Below are positions 1-6,054 of a stretch of DNA of 6,507 bases, piece after piece. Each line of letters starts with the position of its first letter. Positions within the stretch are counted from its first letter, which is position 1. A model generated the notes under the pieces. It did not search any database and had not been told where the DNA came from. It saw only the letters and a program-made list of their open reading frames with translations. A program made the position numbers and the translations under genes. This DNA comes from Flavobacteriales bacterium UBA4011 (GTDB lineage Bacteria; Bacteroidota; Bacteroidia; Flavobacteriales_D; Crocinitomicaceae): contig DGBF01000110.1 of NCBI GenBank assembly GCA_002384725.1, forward strand, positions 1 to 6,507. Direction: 5' to 3'.

Positions 1-149
1 CCCATTGCAGGATTACAACTCATTTGAGCAATCGTATTCATGTTCATGGTCACCAACAAAACACTCGCACCCAATCGGCCCGCAGCATCCGCAGCTTCAC
101 AACCGGCATGTCCTCCACCCACTACTATAACATCGTATTCTTTTAACAT
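1..149 (-). CDS. mnmG: tRNA uridine-5-carboxymethylaminomethyl(34) synthesis enzyme MnmG (GidA), N-terminal part
   Basis: Only the first 49 codons are present; the gene continues beyond the left edge. The protein begins [20 protein letters not shown], an FAD-binding Rossmann fold with the GGGHAG dinucleotide loop at residues 11-16. Residues 44-48 read SCNPA, the start of the conserved SCNPAxGG motif of MnmG with its invariant cysteine (C45). In the known family, MnmG works with the GTPase MnmE, using FAD, methylene-tetrahydrofolate and glycine or ammonium to modify the wobble uridine (U34) of certain tRNAs. The ATG at 147-149 is the natural start, because the fold begins a few residues later. 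It follows ybeY in the same direction after a 63 bp gap that holds its own promoter and a parS-like site. No Shine-Dalgarno sequence is visible, as is usual in Bacteroidota. Identification is firm despite the truncation. Confidence 0.96.
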   Translation of the reverse strand, partial: MLKEYDVIVVGGGHAGCEAADAAGRLGASVLLVTMNMNTIAQMSCNPAM

Positions 150-155
150 ATTCTA

Positions 156-171
156 TGTTTCGCGTGGAACA
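156..171. promoter_or_regulatory. parS-like site, degenerate copy, in the mnmG leader
   Basis: The 16-mer TGTTTCGCGTGGAACA differs at two positions from the widespread parS form TGTTTCACGTGAAACA, which is bound by ParB/Spo0J proteins. It keeps both outer TGTT/AACA half-site ends and the central CGTG. Its centre is 53 bp from that of the second palindrome at 209-224. It covers the predicted mnmG transcription start, so bound ParB could interfere with mnmG expression. Taken alone it would be a tentative call; the near-perfect neighbour makes it more credible. It could also be an operator for another regulator. Confidence 0.55.
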
Positions 172-200
172 AAATTACAACGACTTCGTCGGTGCGCAAA
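170..200 (-). promoter_or_regulatory. Bacteroidota-type promoter for mnmG
   Basis: Read on the minus strand, TTTG (197-200) is followed after 19 bp by TAATTTTG (170-177). This fits the Bacteroidota primary sigma consensus TTTG, 19-21 bp, TAnnTTTG in both boxes and in spacing. Transcription would start near position 166, giving a leader of roughly 17 bases before the mnmG ATG at 149. The spacer holds a short inverted repeat CGAC-GAA-GTCG (181-191). The predicted start point lies inside the parS-like site at 156-171. The start point is inferred, not measured. Confidence 0.7.
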
Positions 201-228
201 TTAAAAAAGGTTTCACGTGAAACCTTTT
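199..228 (-). terminator. possible intrinsic terminator after ybeY, same palindrome as the parS-like site
   Basis: In minus-strand RNA the palindrome can fold into a stem of up to 10 bp (AAAAGGTTTC with GAAACCTTTT) around an ACGU loop. It is followed by a U-rich tail (bases 208 down to 203 are all U, then AAUUU). This could end the ybeY operon transcript before the separate mnmG promoter. The stem has only three G-C pairs, so it would be weak, and the dyad is explained at least as well by parS function. Both roles are possible together. Confidence 0.35.
205..228. promoter_or_regulatory. parS-like site, near-consensus, inside a 24 bp perfect palindrome
   Basis: The central 16-mer GGTTTCACGTGAAACC (209-224) contains the whole inner 14 bp of the bacterial parS consensus (GTTTCACGTGAAAC). 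Only the outermost base pair differs, G/C instead of T/A. AAAA on the left and TTTT on the right extend the perfect dyad to 24 bp. It spans the last codons and the TGA stop of ybeY, and parS sites inside coding sequences are known in other bacteria. It lies just upstream of the mnmG promoter -33 box. ParB binding here is inferred from the motif; no parA or parB gene is in the window. The same palindrome could also act as an RNA hairpin on the minus strand (see the terminator entry). Confidence 0.72.
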
Positions 229-635
229 AACTTATTTAAATAAAAATCCTCCTTTTGGCGCATGCCCTTTTCTTCGTCTTCTCCTTTATCGCCATAACCA
301 CAAAGGTGCAAAAAACCATGAACTATAACTCGGCTAAGTTCGACATTAAACTCCAAAGAGAGATCGGCTGCATTTTCTTTTACTCTATCAATACTGATAA
401 ACAAATCGCCAGAAACAATCTTGTCGTCTGTGTAATCGAACGTAATAATATCGGTGTAAAAATCATGGTCTAAATGCTGCTTATTCATTACTAGCAACTC
501 CTCGTCACTACAAAAAACAACTGCTGCATCCCCCAAAGTTTTGTCTTCTTGGGCAACAACATATTCAATCCACGCATCAATTTGGGTACTATTTATTTCA
601 AATGGAGAGCCTTTCGACCAAGAAAAATCAATCAT
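213..635 (-). CDS. ybeY: rRNA maturation RNase YbeY (endoribonuclease, UPF0054)
   Basis: YbeY is a single-strand endoribonuclease needed for rRNA 3'-end maturation and ribosome quality control in other bacteria. The signature metal-binding segment is HGFLHLCGYGDK. From the ATG at 635 the two histidines are H106 and H110, and the position of the third histidine in the usual HGxLHLxGYDH motif is D116. I recall Asp here as usual in Bacteroidota homologues, so this is probably a lineage variant and not a defect. The family-typical TDIITFDY is at residues 61-68 and the SGDLFIS strand near 75-81. The length of 140 residues is normal. The start is uncertain. A GTG at 653 would add six residues; I prefer the ATG at 635, which overlaps the stop of the upstream ATPase gene by 8 bp (ATGATTGA) and suggests translational coupling. 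It is the last gene of its operon, and its 3' end coincides with a parS-like palindrome. Confidence 0.93.
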   Translation of the reverse strand: MIDFSWSKGSPFEINSTQIDAWIEYVVAQEDKTLGDAAVVFCSDEELLVMNKQHLDHDFYTDIITFDYTDDKIVSGDLFISIDRVKENAADLSLEFNVELSRVIVHGFLHLCGYGDKGEDEEKGMRQKEDFYLNKLKGFT

Positions 636-1056
636 TCTTTTTAAAGAAAACACTCACTTCGCGACCTTCATTTTTAAACTCAACTAGATCGGCTAGGTGG
701 CGCATTAAATAGATTCCTCTGCCATTTTCTTTTTCAATGTTTTCCGTTGCTGTTGGATCTGCTACATTCTCAAAATCAAAACCTTTTCCTTCATCTTGCA
801 ACACAAAGCAAAGCTCTTCGTCTGTATGACCAACCTGTACATTCACCGTTTTCGAAACATCGTTCTTATTACCATGAACAACTGCATTATTAAACGCTTC
901 TGTTACGGCAATTAATACGTTTCCGTAATTGTCTTCACTTACACTTGCTGTGAAACAAGAACGGTCAATTAATCCTTCGATTTTACTTAAGTGTTCGAAA
1001 CTTGAGGGTACTTGAATCTCCTCAATAACATTGAATCCTTCTTTCATACTTTCCAT
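628..1056 (-). CDS. RsbW/SpoIIAB-type ATP-binding protein (HATPase_c, anti-sigma factor kinase family)
   Basis: This small cytosolic protein of 142 residues is a lone GHKL ATPase domain. Counting from the ATG at 1056, the N-box is E53-AFNNAVVHGN-63 with the Mg-binding Asn and the H-G-N end typical of the RsbW/SpoIIAB group. The G1 box is D88-EGKG-92 and the G2 box is G112-RGI-115, followed by YLM. No HisKA, sensor or membrane segment is present, so it is not a sensor histidine kinase. Family members bind sigma factors or phosphorylate STAS-domain antagonists, but no sigma factor or STAS protein is encoded nearby, so the target is unknown. The start ATG (1054-1056) shares one base with the stop of the upstream gene (TGATG); a GTG at 1059 is also possible. 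The 3' end overlaps ybeY. The family call is strong; a specific gene name is not justified. Confidence 0.88.
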   Translation of the reverse strand: MESMKEGFNVIEEIQVPSSFEHLSKIEGLIDRSCFTASVSEDNYGNVLIAVTEAFNNAVVHGNKNDVSKTVNVQVGHTDEELCFVLQDEGKGFDFENVADPTATENIEKENGRGIYLMRHLADLVEFKNEGREVSVFFKKND

Positions 1057-4000
1057 CACATTGACAAATTAAAGTATTGATTTGCTTTGTCCTTATAGTA
1101 TTTCCTAAACACAGGGTCAACAGACCTTAGCAGCTCTACTTGCTTTAATTTTTCTTTGTTATACTCCTCAAATCGAATTTGGTTACCCAAAACTTTATCT
1201 TTTCCACTTAGAGATTCACGCTTCTCTTCGAAACCTCTTTCCATAAGTGCTTGTTCACTCTCTAACAATCGTGTCAAAATGTTTTTCTGGCGTTGAATCA
1301 TTTCAGGTGAAAAATTCTTATTCAACAGTTCTTGTTGTTGTTTCTCCAACTCATCAATAAGCGGGTTTAATTTGTTTCCTTCGCCTCGACCTTCCTTGTT
1401 CAATTGGTCACGTAACTCTTGTAATTTCTTTCGGATAGCCGATTGTTCAGCCGCCATTTTTGCTACTTGTTTGTTTGACATACCTCCCGGCATCATTCCC
1501 TCACCCTGACCTCCTGTTCCCATTCCAGGTTGATCACCTGGCTTCGTTCCGCCAGGACTCTTGCCTTTTTGCATTTGTTCCAGCTGTTTCTTTAAAGCTT
1601 GTTTCATATCACTGTTTCCAAGCTTACCTTGACCTGGTTTCGGCTGCCCTTTCCCGCCCGGTTTATCGCACTCACCAGAACCTGGTTTACTATTTTTTTG
1701 CGCTTGGGCCTGCATAGATTGTAAGCTTTCATTCAACAACAGAGCTAGATTGTTGTAGCTTGTCATGACAAATTGTTGATGTTGGCCTAGCTCTCTTTTT
1801 CTATGCTCGTCGATATCCTCTAACCCTCCATCATGGTTCACTGCAATTGCATTTAATTCTTTGTCGATAAACGAGGCTATTTTTGGTTGTCGTCTTGCCA
1901 GTGCTTCTAAAGAATCTCGTACTTGTTTCGTGTCGTCCACAATCGCTCTTTGCATGCGCCCAAACTTCTTGTACATCGGGTCGCTATCATTTACTGAAGT
2001 AAACTTTTTCATTAGATCTTCCTGATCAAAACTAAGCGCCATTAAGTTTTTAAGAATGCGCCTGAGCATATCCATGTCCTCACCTTCCTGTTCAGCATTG
2101 GCTTCCTCTTGACTTTTATTTAGCTCCTCAGCCATCTTTTCCATGTCCTCAGCCGATTGTTTTTGCTTTTCAGAGGCTTTGTTTTTCTTGTTTTTTTCAA
2201 GGTCTCCTGAAGCCTCTTTCATCTCTTCAGAAATTTTTTCTTGCATTTCTTTCTGATCATCAATATCCATCGGACGCTGAAGCTCTTCGTTTAGCTTCTT
2301 CATTTCCTCCAAGTCCTTCTTGATGTCGTCGAACTTCTTGTTTAATTCATCCTGTTTTTCCTTAGCCTTTTCTGCGCTGATTTTGTCTTTACTTATATCT
2401 TCTTCGAGTTTCTTTTGTTCATCAGCCAATTCTTTCAATTCCTTCTCAATGTCATCAATCTTTTCATTCACTTGAAGTTTCTTCAACATTTCAAGGCTTC
2501 GGTCTAACTGTTTGTTTTTATCTTCTGTGCTTTGTTCAAGGTTGTCCAGCTGATTTTGCATCTCGTCCTTGTTTTGCTCCATCATTAACTCTTCTAGTTT
2601 CTTAAGGAGCTCCATCATTTCATCATCCATCAACTCGCTCAAAAGCTCGTCAATTTGCGCTTGCTTTTCAAGAAGCTCTTTGTCCATTTCGGACAACTGA
2701 TTTTTCTCCTCAACGCTCTTCTCCAGATTCTGTTGAAGATTTTGTAAAGACTTCTGGAGTTCCATGTGATCTGATTTTAACCTATCAAGCTGATTTTTTA
2801 TCTTCCAATCCATTGATTTAGAATTCATTACCTCCTTTTTAAGGCGCTGAACATCTTTCTGGAAGTCTTGTGTTTTATTCAATAATTTCGCTAAATCTTC
2901 TTGTGCTTTATCTTGATCTTTTCCGCGATCTTCATTGAGTTCTTCCAGTGTTGGCAGCTGATACGTGAACACTTGGCTTCTAGTCGATTTACTTCCATTG
3001 ACCCCGTCGTTATCACTCACGACAAAGTAATACTCAATCCGATCTTCAATTTTAAGGGTTTCTCTTCTAAAATCCACAGCAAAATCAAATGGTAAATCCG
3101 TTCCTTTTGGAGATAAAACCGACATTCGTTCTTCTCTAGATTTACCTTCTTTAGAAATAATTCTGTAAACAAAACTTAAGGCAGACAATCCATAATCATC
3201 AGAAATGTTTCCGGAGAAGAAGCGCAAACCATCGCTAACCGTGTCTTTCGCTTCGCGTACGGCAATGTTCGGATTCGCATCTCGAACAACACTAATGTTC
3301 ATTCTAGACGAGTCAATCTTATTGCTTTGTTTGTTTTGAAGTCTCACAAGAATCCCCATATCGTTCCTTAGGTTTCTTTTGTACTTGAAACCATCTGTTG
3401 TGAATATTTCTGTTTTGTTCCCATCCGAAACCATCACTTTCTTTGTGTTCTTCGTAAGGAAAGACCATTCTATCGTTGTGCCCTCGGGTACATTTAAGTC
3501 ACCTGCGTTTTGCACTGATTCTGAAGCCCGGCCTAAATAACTTGGATAAACAATGTTCGCTGTCAGTTTTCCGATTGCCGATTTGGGCAATACTTTTATC
3601 GCATATTTGTCAGAAGAAAATTCGTTTGCTTCAAAAAAGAAATTTGTTTTTTGCGTAATCTTGGGGAGTAAAAACGTCGCCTCACTTTTCGACTTCCACG
3701 TCATTAAAAATTTACCTTGATCGGAATTCAAATATATTTTGTCTGGAATAGAATTCCCGACCAATTGTACTTCAATTTCAGCATCTTGCCCCTCTTCAAC
3801 GGCCATGTTTCCATTCTTTACAATGAAAGAAAAAGGTGCAATTGGAATGAATTTTTCTTTAAAATTAACTACCCGCTCTGTCCCTTGAGTTAAAATTCCG
3901 GGCACTAAAATAGCCACTCCCAAAAGAAGAACAAAGACTGGAATTAACCATTTGGCGTATTTTTTATTCTCTTTATAATCAATGGCTGAAACAAAATTGA

Positions 4001-4418
4001 AAGCGGCCAACTTATTTGATCGCTGAACAACACTTGCTCTTATCAATTCAAAATTTCCATCGTTTCCTTGTTCATTCAACTGCAAAGTATTCACCAATCG
4101 ATCCGAAATTTGTGGAAAGAAACGACCAATTATGCCCGCTGCTTGAGAGCGATTAATTCTTTTCCCAAAAGAGTTCAACTTCAGTAACGACGACAGAACG
4201 TAGCGAATAAAGATGTATAGATTAACACCAATAAAACTGAAGAACAAAAAGCCTCTAACGTAGGAATTGAAGCGGCCAATGTATTCCAAAACAGTAACCA
4301 ACAGGAAGGACCCGAGGAGCACCCCAATGAATAAAATGAGTCCTTTAATCATTTCATTTTTATAGTACTTCCGGATGAAAGAATCTATTTGTTCCAGTAA
4401 GCGGTCAAATACCGACAT
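1056..4418 (-). CDS. large membrane-anchored coiled-coil protein, DUF4175-like
   Basis: The protein has 1120 residues and unknown function. Hydrophobic segments lie near residues 24-47, 55-79 and 156-176. The first two form a hairpin, and the third precedes a long region without further membrane spans. Residues about 180-490 look like beta-rich, Ig-like domains (for example VEEGQDAEIEVQLV and SDDYGLSALSFVYRI). From about 490 to 800 the sequence is highly charged, rich in E, K, Q and L, and is almost certainly a long coiled coil. Residues about 905-985 are a low-complexity Gly/Pro/Lys/Gln/Met linker. A second helical segment with a conserved-looking C-terminus follows (FRKYYKDKANQYF). No Walker A or catalytic motif is visible, and there is a single cysteine (C917). 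With three spans, an extracytoplasmic position for the bulk is likely but not certain. The DUF4175 assignment is from memory of similar flavobacterial proteins in the same gene order. It is the first gene of the operon, with its own promoter upstream. Confidence 0.82.
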   Translation of the reverse strand: MSVFDRLLEQIDSFIRKYYKNEMIKGLILFIGVLLGSFLLVTVLEYIGRFNSYVRGFLFFSFIGVNLYIFIRYVLSSLLKLNSFGKRINRSQAAGIIGRFFPQISDRLVNTLQLNEQGNDGNFELIRASVVQRSNKLAAFNFVSAIDYKENKKYAKWLIPVFVLLLGVAILVPGILTQGTERVVNFKEKFIPIAPFSFIVKNGNMAVEEGQDAEIEVQLVGNSIPDKIYLNSDQGKFLMTWKSKSEATFLLPKITQKTNFFFEANEFSSDKYAIKVLPKSAIGKLTANIVYPSYLGRASESVQNAGDLNVPEGTTIEWSFLTKNTKKVMVSDGNKTEIFTTDGFKYKRNLRNDMGILVRLQNKQSNKIDSSRMNISVVRDANPNIAVREAKDTVSDGLRFFSGNISDDYGLSALSFVYRIISKEGKSREERMSVLSPKGTDLPFDFAVDFRRETLKIEDRIEYYFVVSDNDGVNGSKSTRSQVFTYQLPTLEELNEDRGKDQDKAQEDLAKLLNKTQDFQKDVQRLKKEVMNSKSMDWKIKNQLDRLKSDHMELQKSLQNLQQNLEKSVEEKNQLSEMDKELLEKQAQIDELLSELMDDEMMELLKKLEELMMEQNKDEMQNQLDNLEQSTEDKNKQLDRSLEMLKKLQVNEKIDDIEKELKELADEQKKLEEDISKDKISAEKAKEKQDELNKKFDDIKKDLEEMKKLNEELQRPMDIDDQKEMQEKISEEMKEASGDLEKNKKNKASEKQKQSAEDMEKMAEELNKSQEEANAEQEGEDMDMLRRILKNLMALSFDQEDLMKKFTSVNDSDPMYKKFGRMQRAIVDDTKQVRDSLEALARRQPKIASFIDKELNAIAVNHDGGLEDIDEHRKRELGQHQQFVMTSYNNLALLLNESLQSMQAQAQKNSKPGSGECDKPGGKGQPKPGQGKLGNSDMKQALKKQLEQMQKGKSPGGTKPGDQPGMGTGGQGEGMMPGGMSNKQVAKMAAEQSAIRKKLQELRDQLNKEGRGEGNKLNPLIDELEKQQQELLNKNFSPEMIQRQKNILTRLLESEQALMERGFEEKRESLSGKDKVLGNQIRFEEYNKEKLKQVELLRSVDPVFRKYYKDKANQYFNLSM

Positions 4419-4441
4419 ATTCTACTCTTTAATTCAACTGC

Positions 4442-4474
4442 CTAAGATAGGACAATACACCCTAAAAACGCAAA
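4442..4474 (-). promoter_or_regulatory. Bacteroidota-type promoter for the DUF4175-like / ATPase / ybeY operon
   Basis: On the minus strand TTTG (4471-4474) is followed after 21 bp by TATCTTAG (4442-4449), one mismatch from TAnnTTTG. The spacing fits the known Bacteroidota promoter layout. Transcription would begin around 4437, leaving a leader of about 20 bases before the ATG at 4418. No other promoter of this quality was seen between the three genes, which agrees with one transcript. Confidence 0.6.
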
Positions 4475-4500
4475 TACTTTAAAAATATTAACAAGACATC

Positions 4501-4524
4501 AATTCTTATCATTGATAATGAATT
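4501..4524. repeat. inverted repeat in the divergent promoter region, candidate operator
   Basis: TTATCA-T-TGATAA (4506-4518) is a perfect inverted repeat with 6 bp arms. It extends outward through AATTC (4501-4505) and GAATT (4520-4524) if one extra T (4519) is allowed. It sits directly upstream of the gltX -7 box and covers the place where the -33 contact would be. This is the usual position for a repressor operator, although AT-rich DNA yields such repeats by chance fairly often. No regulator gene is nearby to assign. Confidence 0.35.
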
Positions 4525-4527
4525 GCC

Positions 4528-4535
4528 TATCTTTG
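4528..4535 (+). promoter_or_regulatory. -7 promoter box for gltX-folB
   Basis: TATCTTTG matches the Bacteroidota -7 consensus TAnnTTTG exactly. The expected -33 region (around 4503-4508, TTCTTA) is poor. Transcription would begin near 4539, about 12 bases before the ATG at 4551, which helps set the start of gltX. The box and its flank, CTATCTTTGCCGA, match the sequence before the tRNA-Cys gene at all but one base (CTATCTTTACCGA). Confidence 0.6.
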
Positions 4536-4550
4536 CCGAAAAAACTGAAC

Positions 4551-6053
4551 ATGTCAGAAAACGTTCGTGTACGATTCGCCCCTTCTCCCACAGGACCTTT
4601 ACACATTGGTGGTGTGAGAACGGCATTGTACAACTATCTATTTGCTAAAAAACATAAGGGTACGTTTATTATACGTATCGAAGACACCGACCAAAATCGT
4701 TTTGTCCCTGGTGCACAGAAATACATTACAGACTCTTTGGAATGGGCAGGAATTATGCCAACCGAAGGTCCGGGATTAGGTGGAGATTATGGTCCATATG
4801 TTCAATCGGAACGTATGCATTTGTATAAGCCTTACGCTGTGCAGCTTATCGAAAACGACAAAGCGTATTATGCTTTCGATACATCTGAGGAGTTAGATGA
4901 AATGCGAGGCAATGCAAAAAACGCAGGTATGCCGAACTGGCAATACAACGTAATTTCACGTTCAACGATGAAGAACTCATTGACTCTCCCTAGTAAAGAA
5001 GTTCAAAGACGTCTTGATGCTGGTGATCCATTTGTTATCCGAATGAAGATGCCGCGTAACGAAGATGTTCGATTTGAAGACATAATTCGTGGGTGGGTAG
5101 TTGTGAACACAAACAACCTTGACGATAAAGTTTTGTTTAAAAGCGATGGATTGCCGACCTACCATTTGGCAAACATCGTGGATGACCATTTGATGAAAAT
5201 ATCTCACGTAATTCGTGGAGAAGAATGGTTGCCCTCTGCTCCTTTGCATATATTGTTGTATCGTGCTTTTGGTTGGGACGCTCCACAATTCGCGCATCTT
5301 CCATTGCTTTTGAAGCCTGATGGAAATGGTAAATTGTCAAAACGTGATGGTGATCGAATCGGTTTCCCGGTTTTTACTTTGAATTGGACAACGGCGGACG
5401 GCGAAGTCTTCGCTGGTTACAAAGAAGAAGGATATTTACAACCTGCTTTCATTAATATGTTGGCGTTTTTAGGTTGGAATCCAGGAACAACTCAGGAGTT
5501 ATTTACTCTTGATGAATTGGCCGAAGCGTTTACTTTAGACCGTGTTTCAAAGTCAGGAGCTAAGTTTGATCCTGATAAAACAAAATGGTTTCAACAAAGT
5601 TATTTGCGCGCGATGGACAACGCTGTTCTTGGTGAAGCATTGAAAGAATATTGTCCAAATGAAACTACAGAGCGACTTGCAAAAGTGGCCGAGCTAATGA
5701 AAGAGCGCGCTACATTCATCGCTGATATTCCTGCTGAAGGAGCATATTTAATGGAGCGCCCAACAGAATATGATGAGCAAACCGTAAGTAAAAAATGGAA
5801 AGAGGGAACTTCTGTATTGATGTTGGAATGGATGGAAAAGTTGAAATCATCTGAGTTCGACGCTGAAACTTTAGACGCATTGTTCAAGAAATTCATCGAA
5901 GAGAAAGAAATTGGTTTTGGTCAAGCTATGCCTCAATACCGTCTTTTGTTAACAGGAAAAGGTGTGGGTCCTGGTTTGTTCGATATTTCCGAATTCTTGG
6001 GAAAAGAAGAGTGTATTGCTCGGATGCAAATAAGTCTTGAGAAACTAAAGTAA
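4551..6053 (+). CDS. gltX: glutamyl-tRNA synthetase (GluRS, class I)
   Basis: GluRS charges tRNA-Glu with glutamate using ATP in the cytosol. The protein has 500 residues, normal for the family. It opens VRVRFAPSPTGPLHIGG, with the class I HIGH motif as HIGG (residues 18-21), and has the KMSKS loop as KLSKR (261-265). Between them lie the family-typical GLPTYHLANIVDDHLMKISH (200-219) and IRGEEWLPSAPLH (221-233). The anticodon-binding domain fills the C-terminal part. The zinc-binding cysteines of E. coli GluRS are absent: the matching segment reads YYAFD (106-110). An in-frame ATG at 4512 would add 13 residues, but that stretch covers the promoter box and lies upstream of the predicted transcript start, so I chose 4551. 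Whether the enzyme also charges tRNA-Gln cannot be told from the sequence; no gat genes are in the window. It leads an operon with folB. Confidence 0.96.
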   Translation: MSENVRVRFAPSPTGPLHIGGVRTALYNYLFAKKHKGTFIIRIEDTDQNRFVPGAQKYITDSLEWAGIMPTEGPGLGGDYGPYVQSERMHLYKPYAVQLIENDKAYYAFDTSEELDEMRGNAKNAGMPNWQYNVISRSTMKNSLTLPSKEVQRRLDAGDPFVIRMKMPRNEDVRFEDIIRGWVVVNTNNLDDKVLFKSDGLPTYHLANIVDDHLMKISHVIRGEEWLPSAPLHILLYRAFGWDAPQFAHLPLLLKPDGNGKLSKRDGDRIGFPVFTLNWTTADGEVFAGYKEEGYLQPAFINMLAFLGWNPGTTQELFTLDELAEAFTLDRVSKSGAKFDPDKTKWFQQSYLRAMDNAVLGEALKEYCPNETTERLAKVAELMKERATFIADIPAEGAYLMERPTEYDEQTVSKKWKEGTSVLMLEWMEKLKSSEFDAETLDALFKKFIEEKEIGFGQAMPQYRLLLTGKGVGPGLFDISEFLGKEECIARMQISLEKLK

Positions 6054-6054
6054 G

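Noticed and set aside
181..191. CGAC-TTC-GTCG hairpin between the mnmG promoter boxes
   Set aside because: With only 4 bp arms and no T-run it is too short to call a terminator, and it may be chance. It is noted only as part of the promoter spacer.
255..473. Plus-strand open frame opposite ybeY
   Set aside because: It lies wholly inside the well-supported ybeY gene on the other strand, resembles no known protein and has no promoter.
628..1056. Sensor histidine kinase fragment
   Set aside because: The length, the N-box ending in HGN and the complete single domain fit the RsbW/SpoIIAB group; no dimerisation or phospho-acceptor His domain is lost or nearby.
1460..1717. Plus-strand open frame opposite the large coiled-coil gene
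   Set aside because: It is antisense to the Gly/Pro-rich linker, whose composition removes stop codons on the other strand. No family features are seen.
1700..2900. Internal repeats suggesting a repeat array
   Set aside because: The recurring ttcttcaa/tttttc-like words come from Glu/Lys/Gln codons in a coiled coil. There is no regular unit or spacer pattern, so it is neither CRISPR nor a tandem repeat.
1056..4418. SMC/Rad50-like ATPase, suggested by the long coiled coil near parS-like sites
   Set aside because: There is no Walker A, Walker B or ABC signature, and there are membrane spans at the N-terminus. The coiled coil alone is not evidence for SMC.
4977..5340. Two minus-strand open frames inside gltX
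   Set aside because: They are antisense to conserved GluRS motifs, including the region before KLSKR, and are explained by the coding sequence.
5600..5896. Minus-strand open frame opposite the GluRS C-terminal domain
   Set aside because: It is a shadow of gltX; its Ser/Ala/Asn-rich protein resembles nothing I know.
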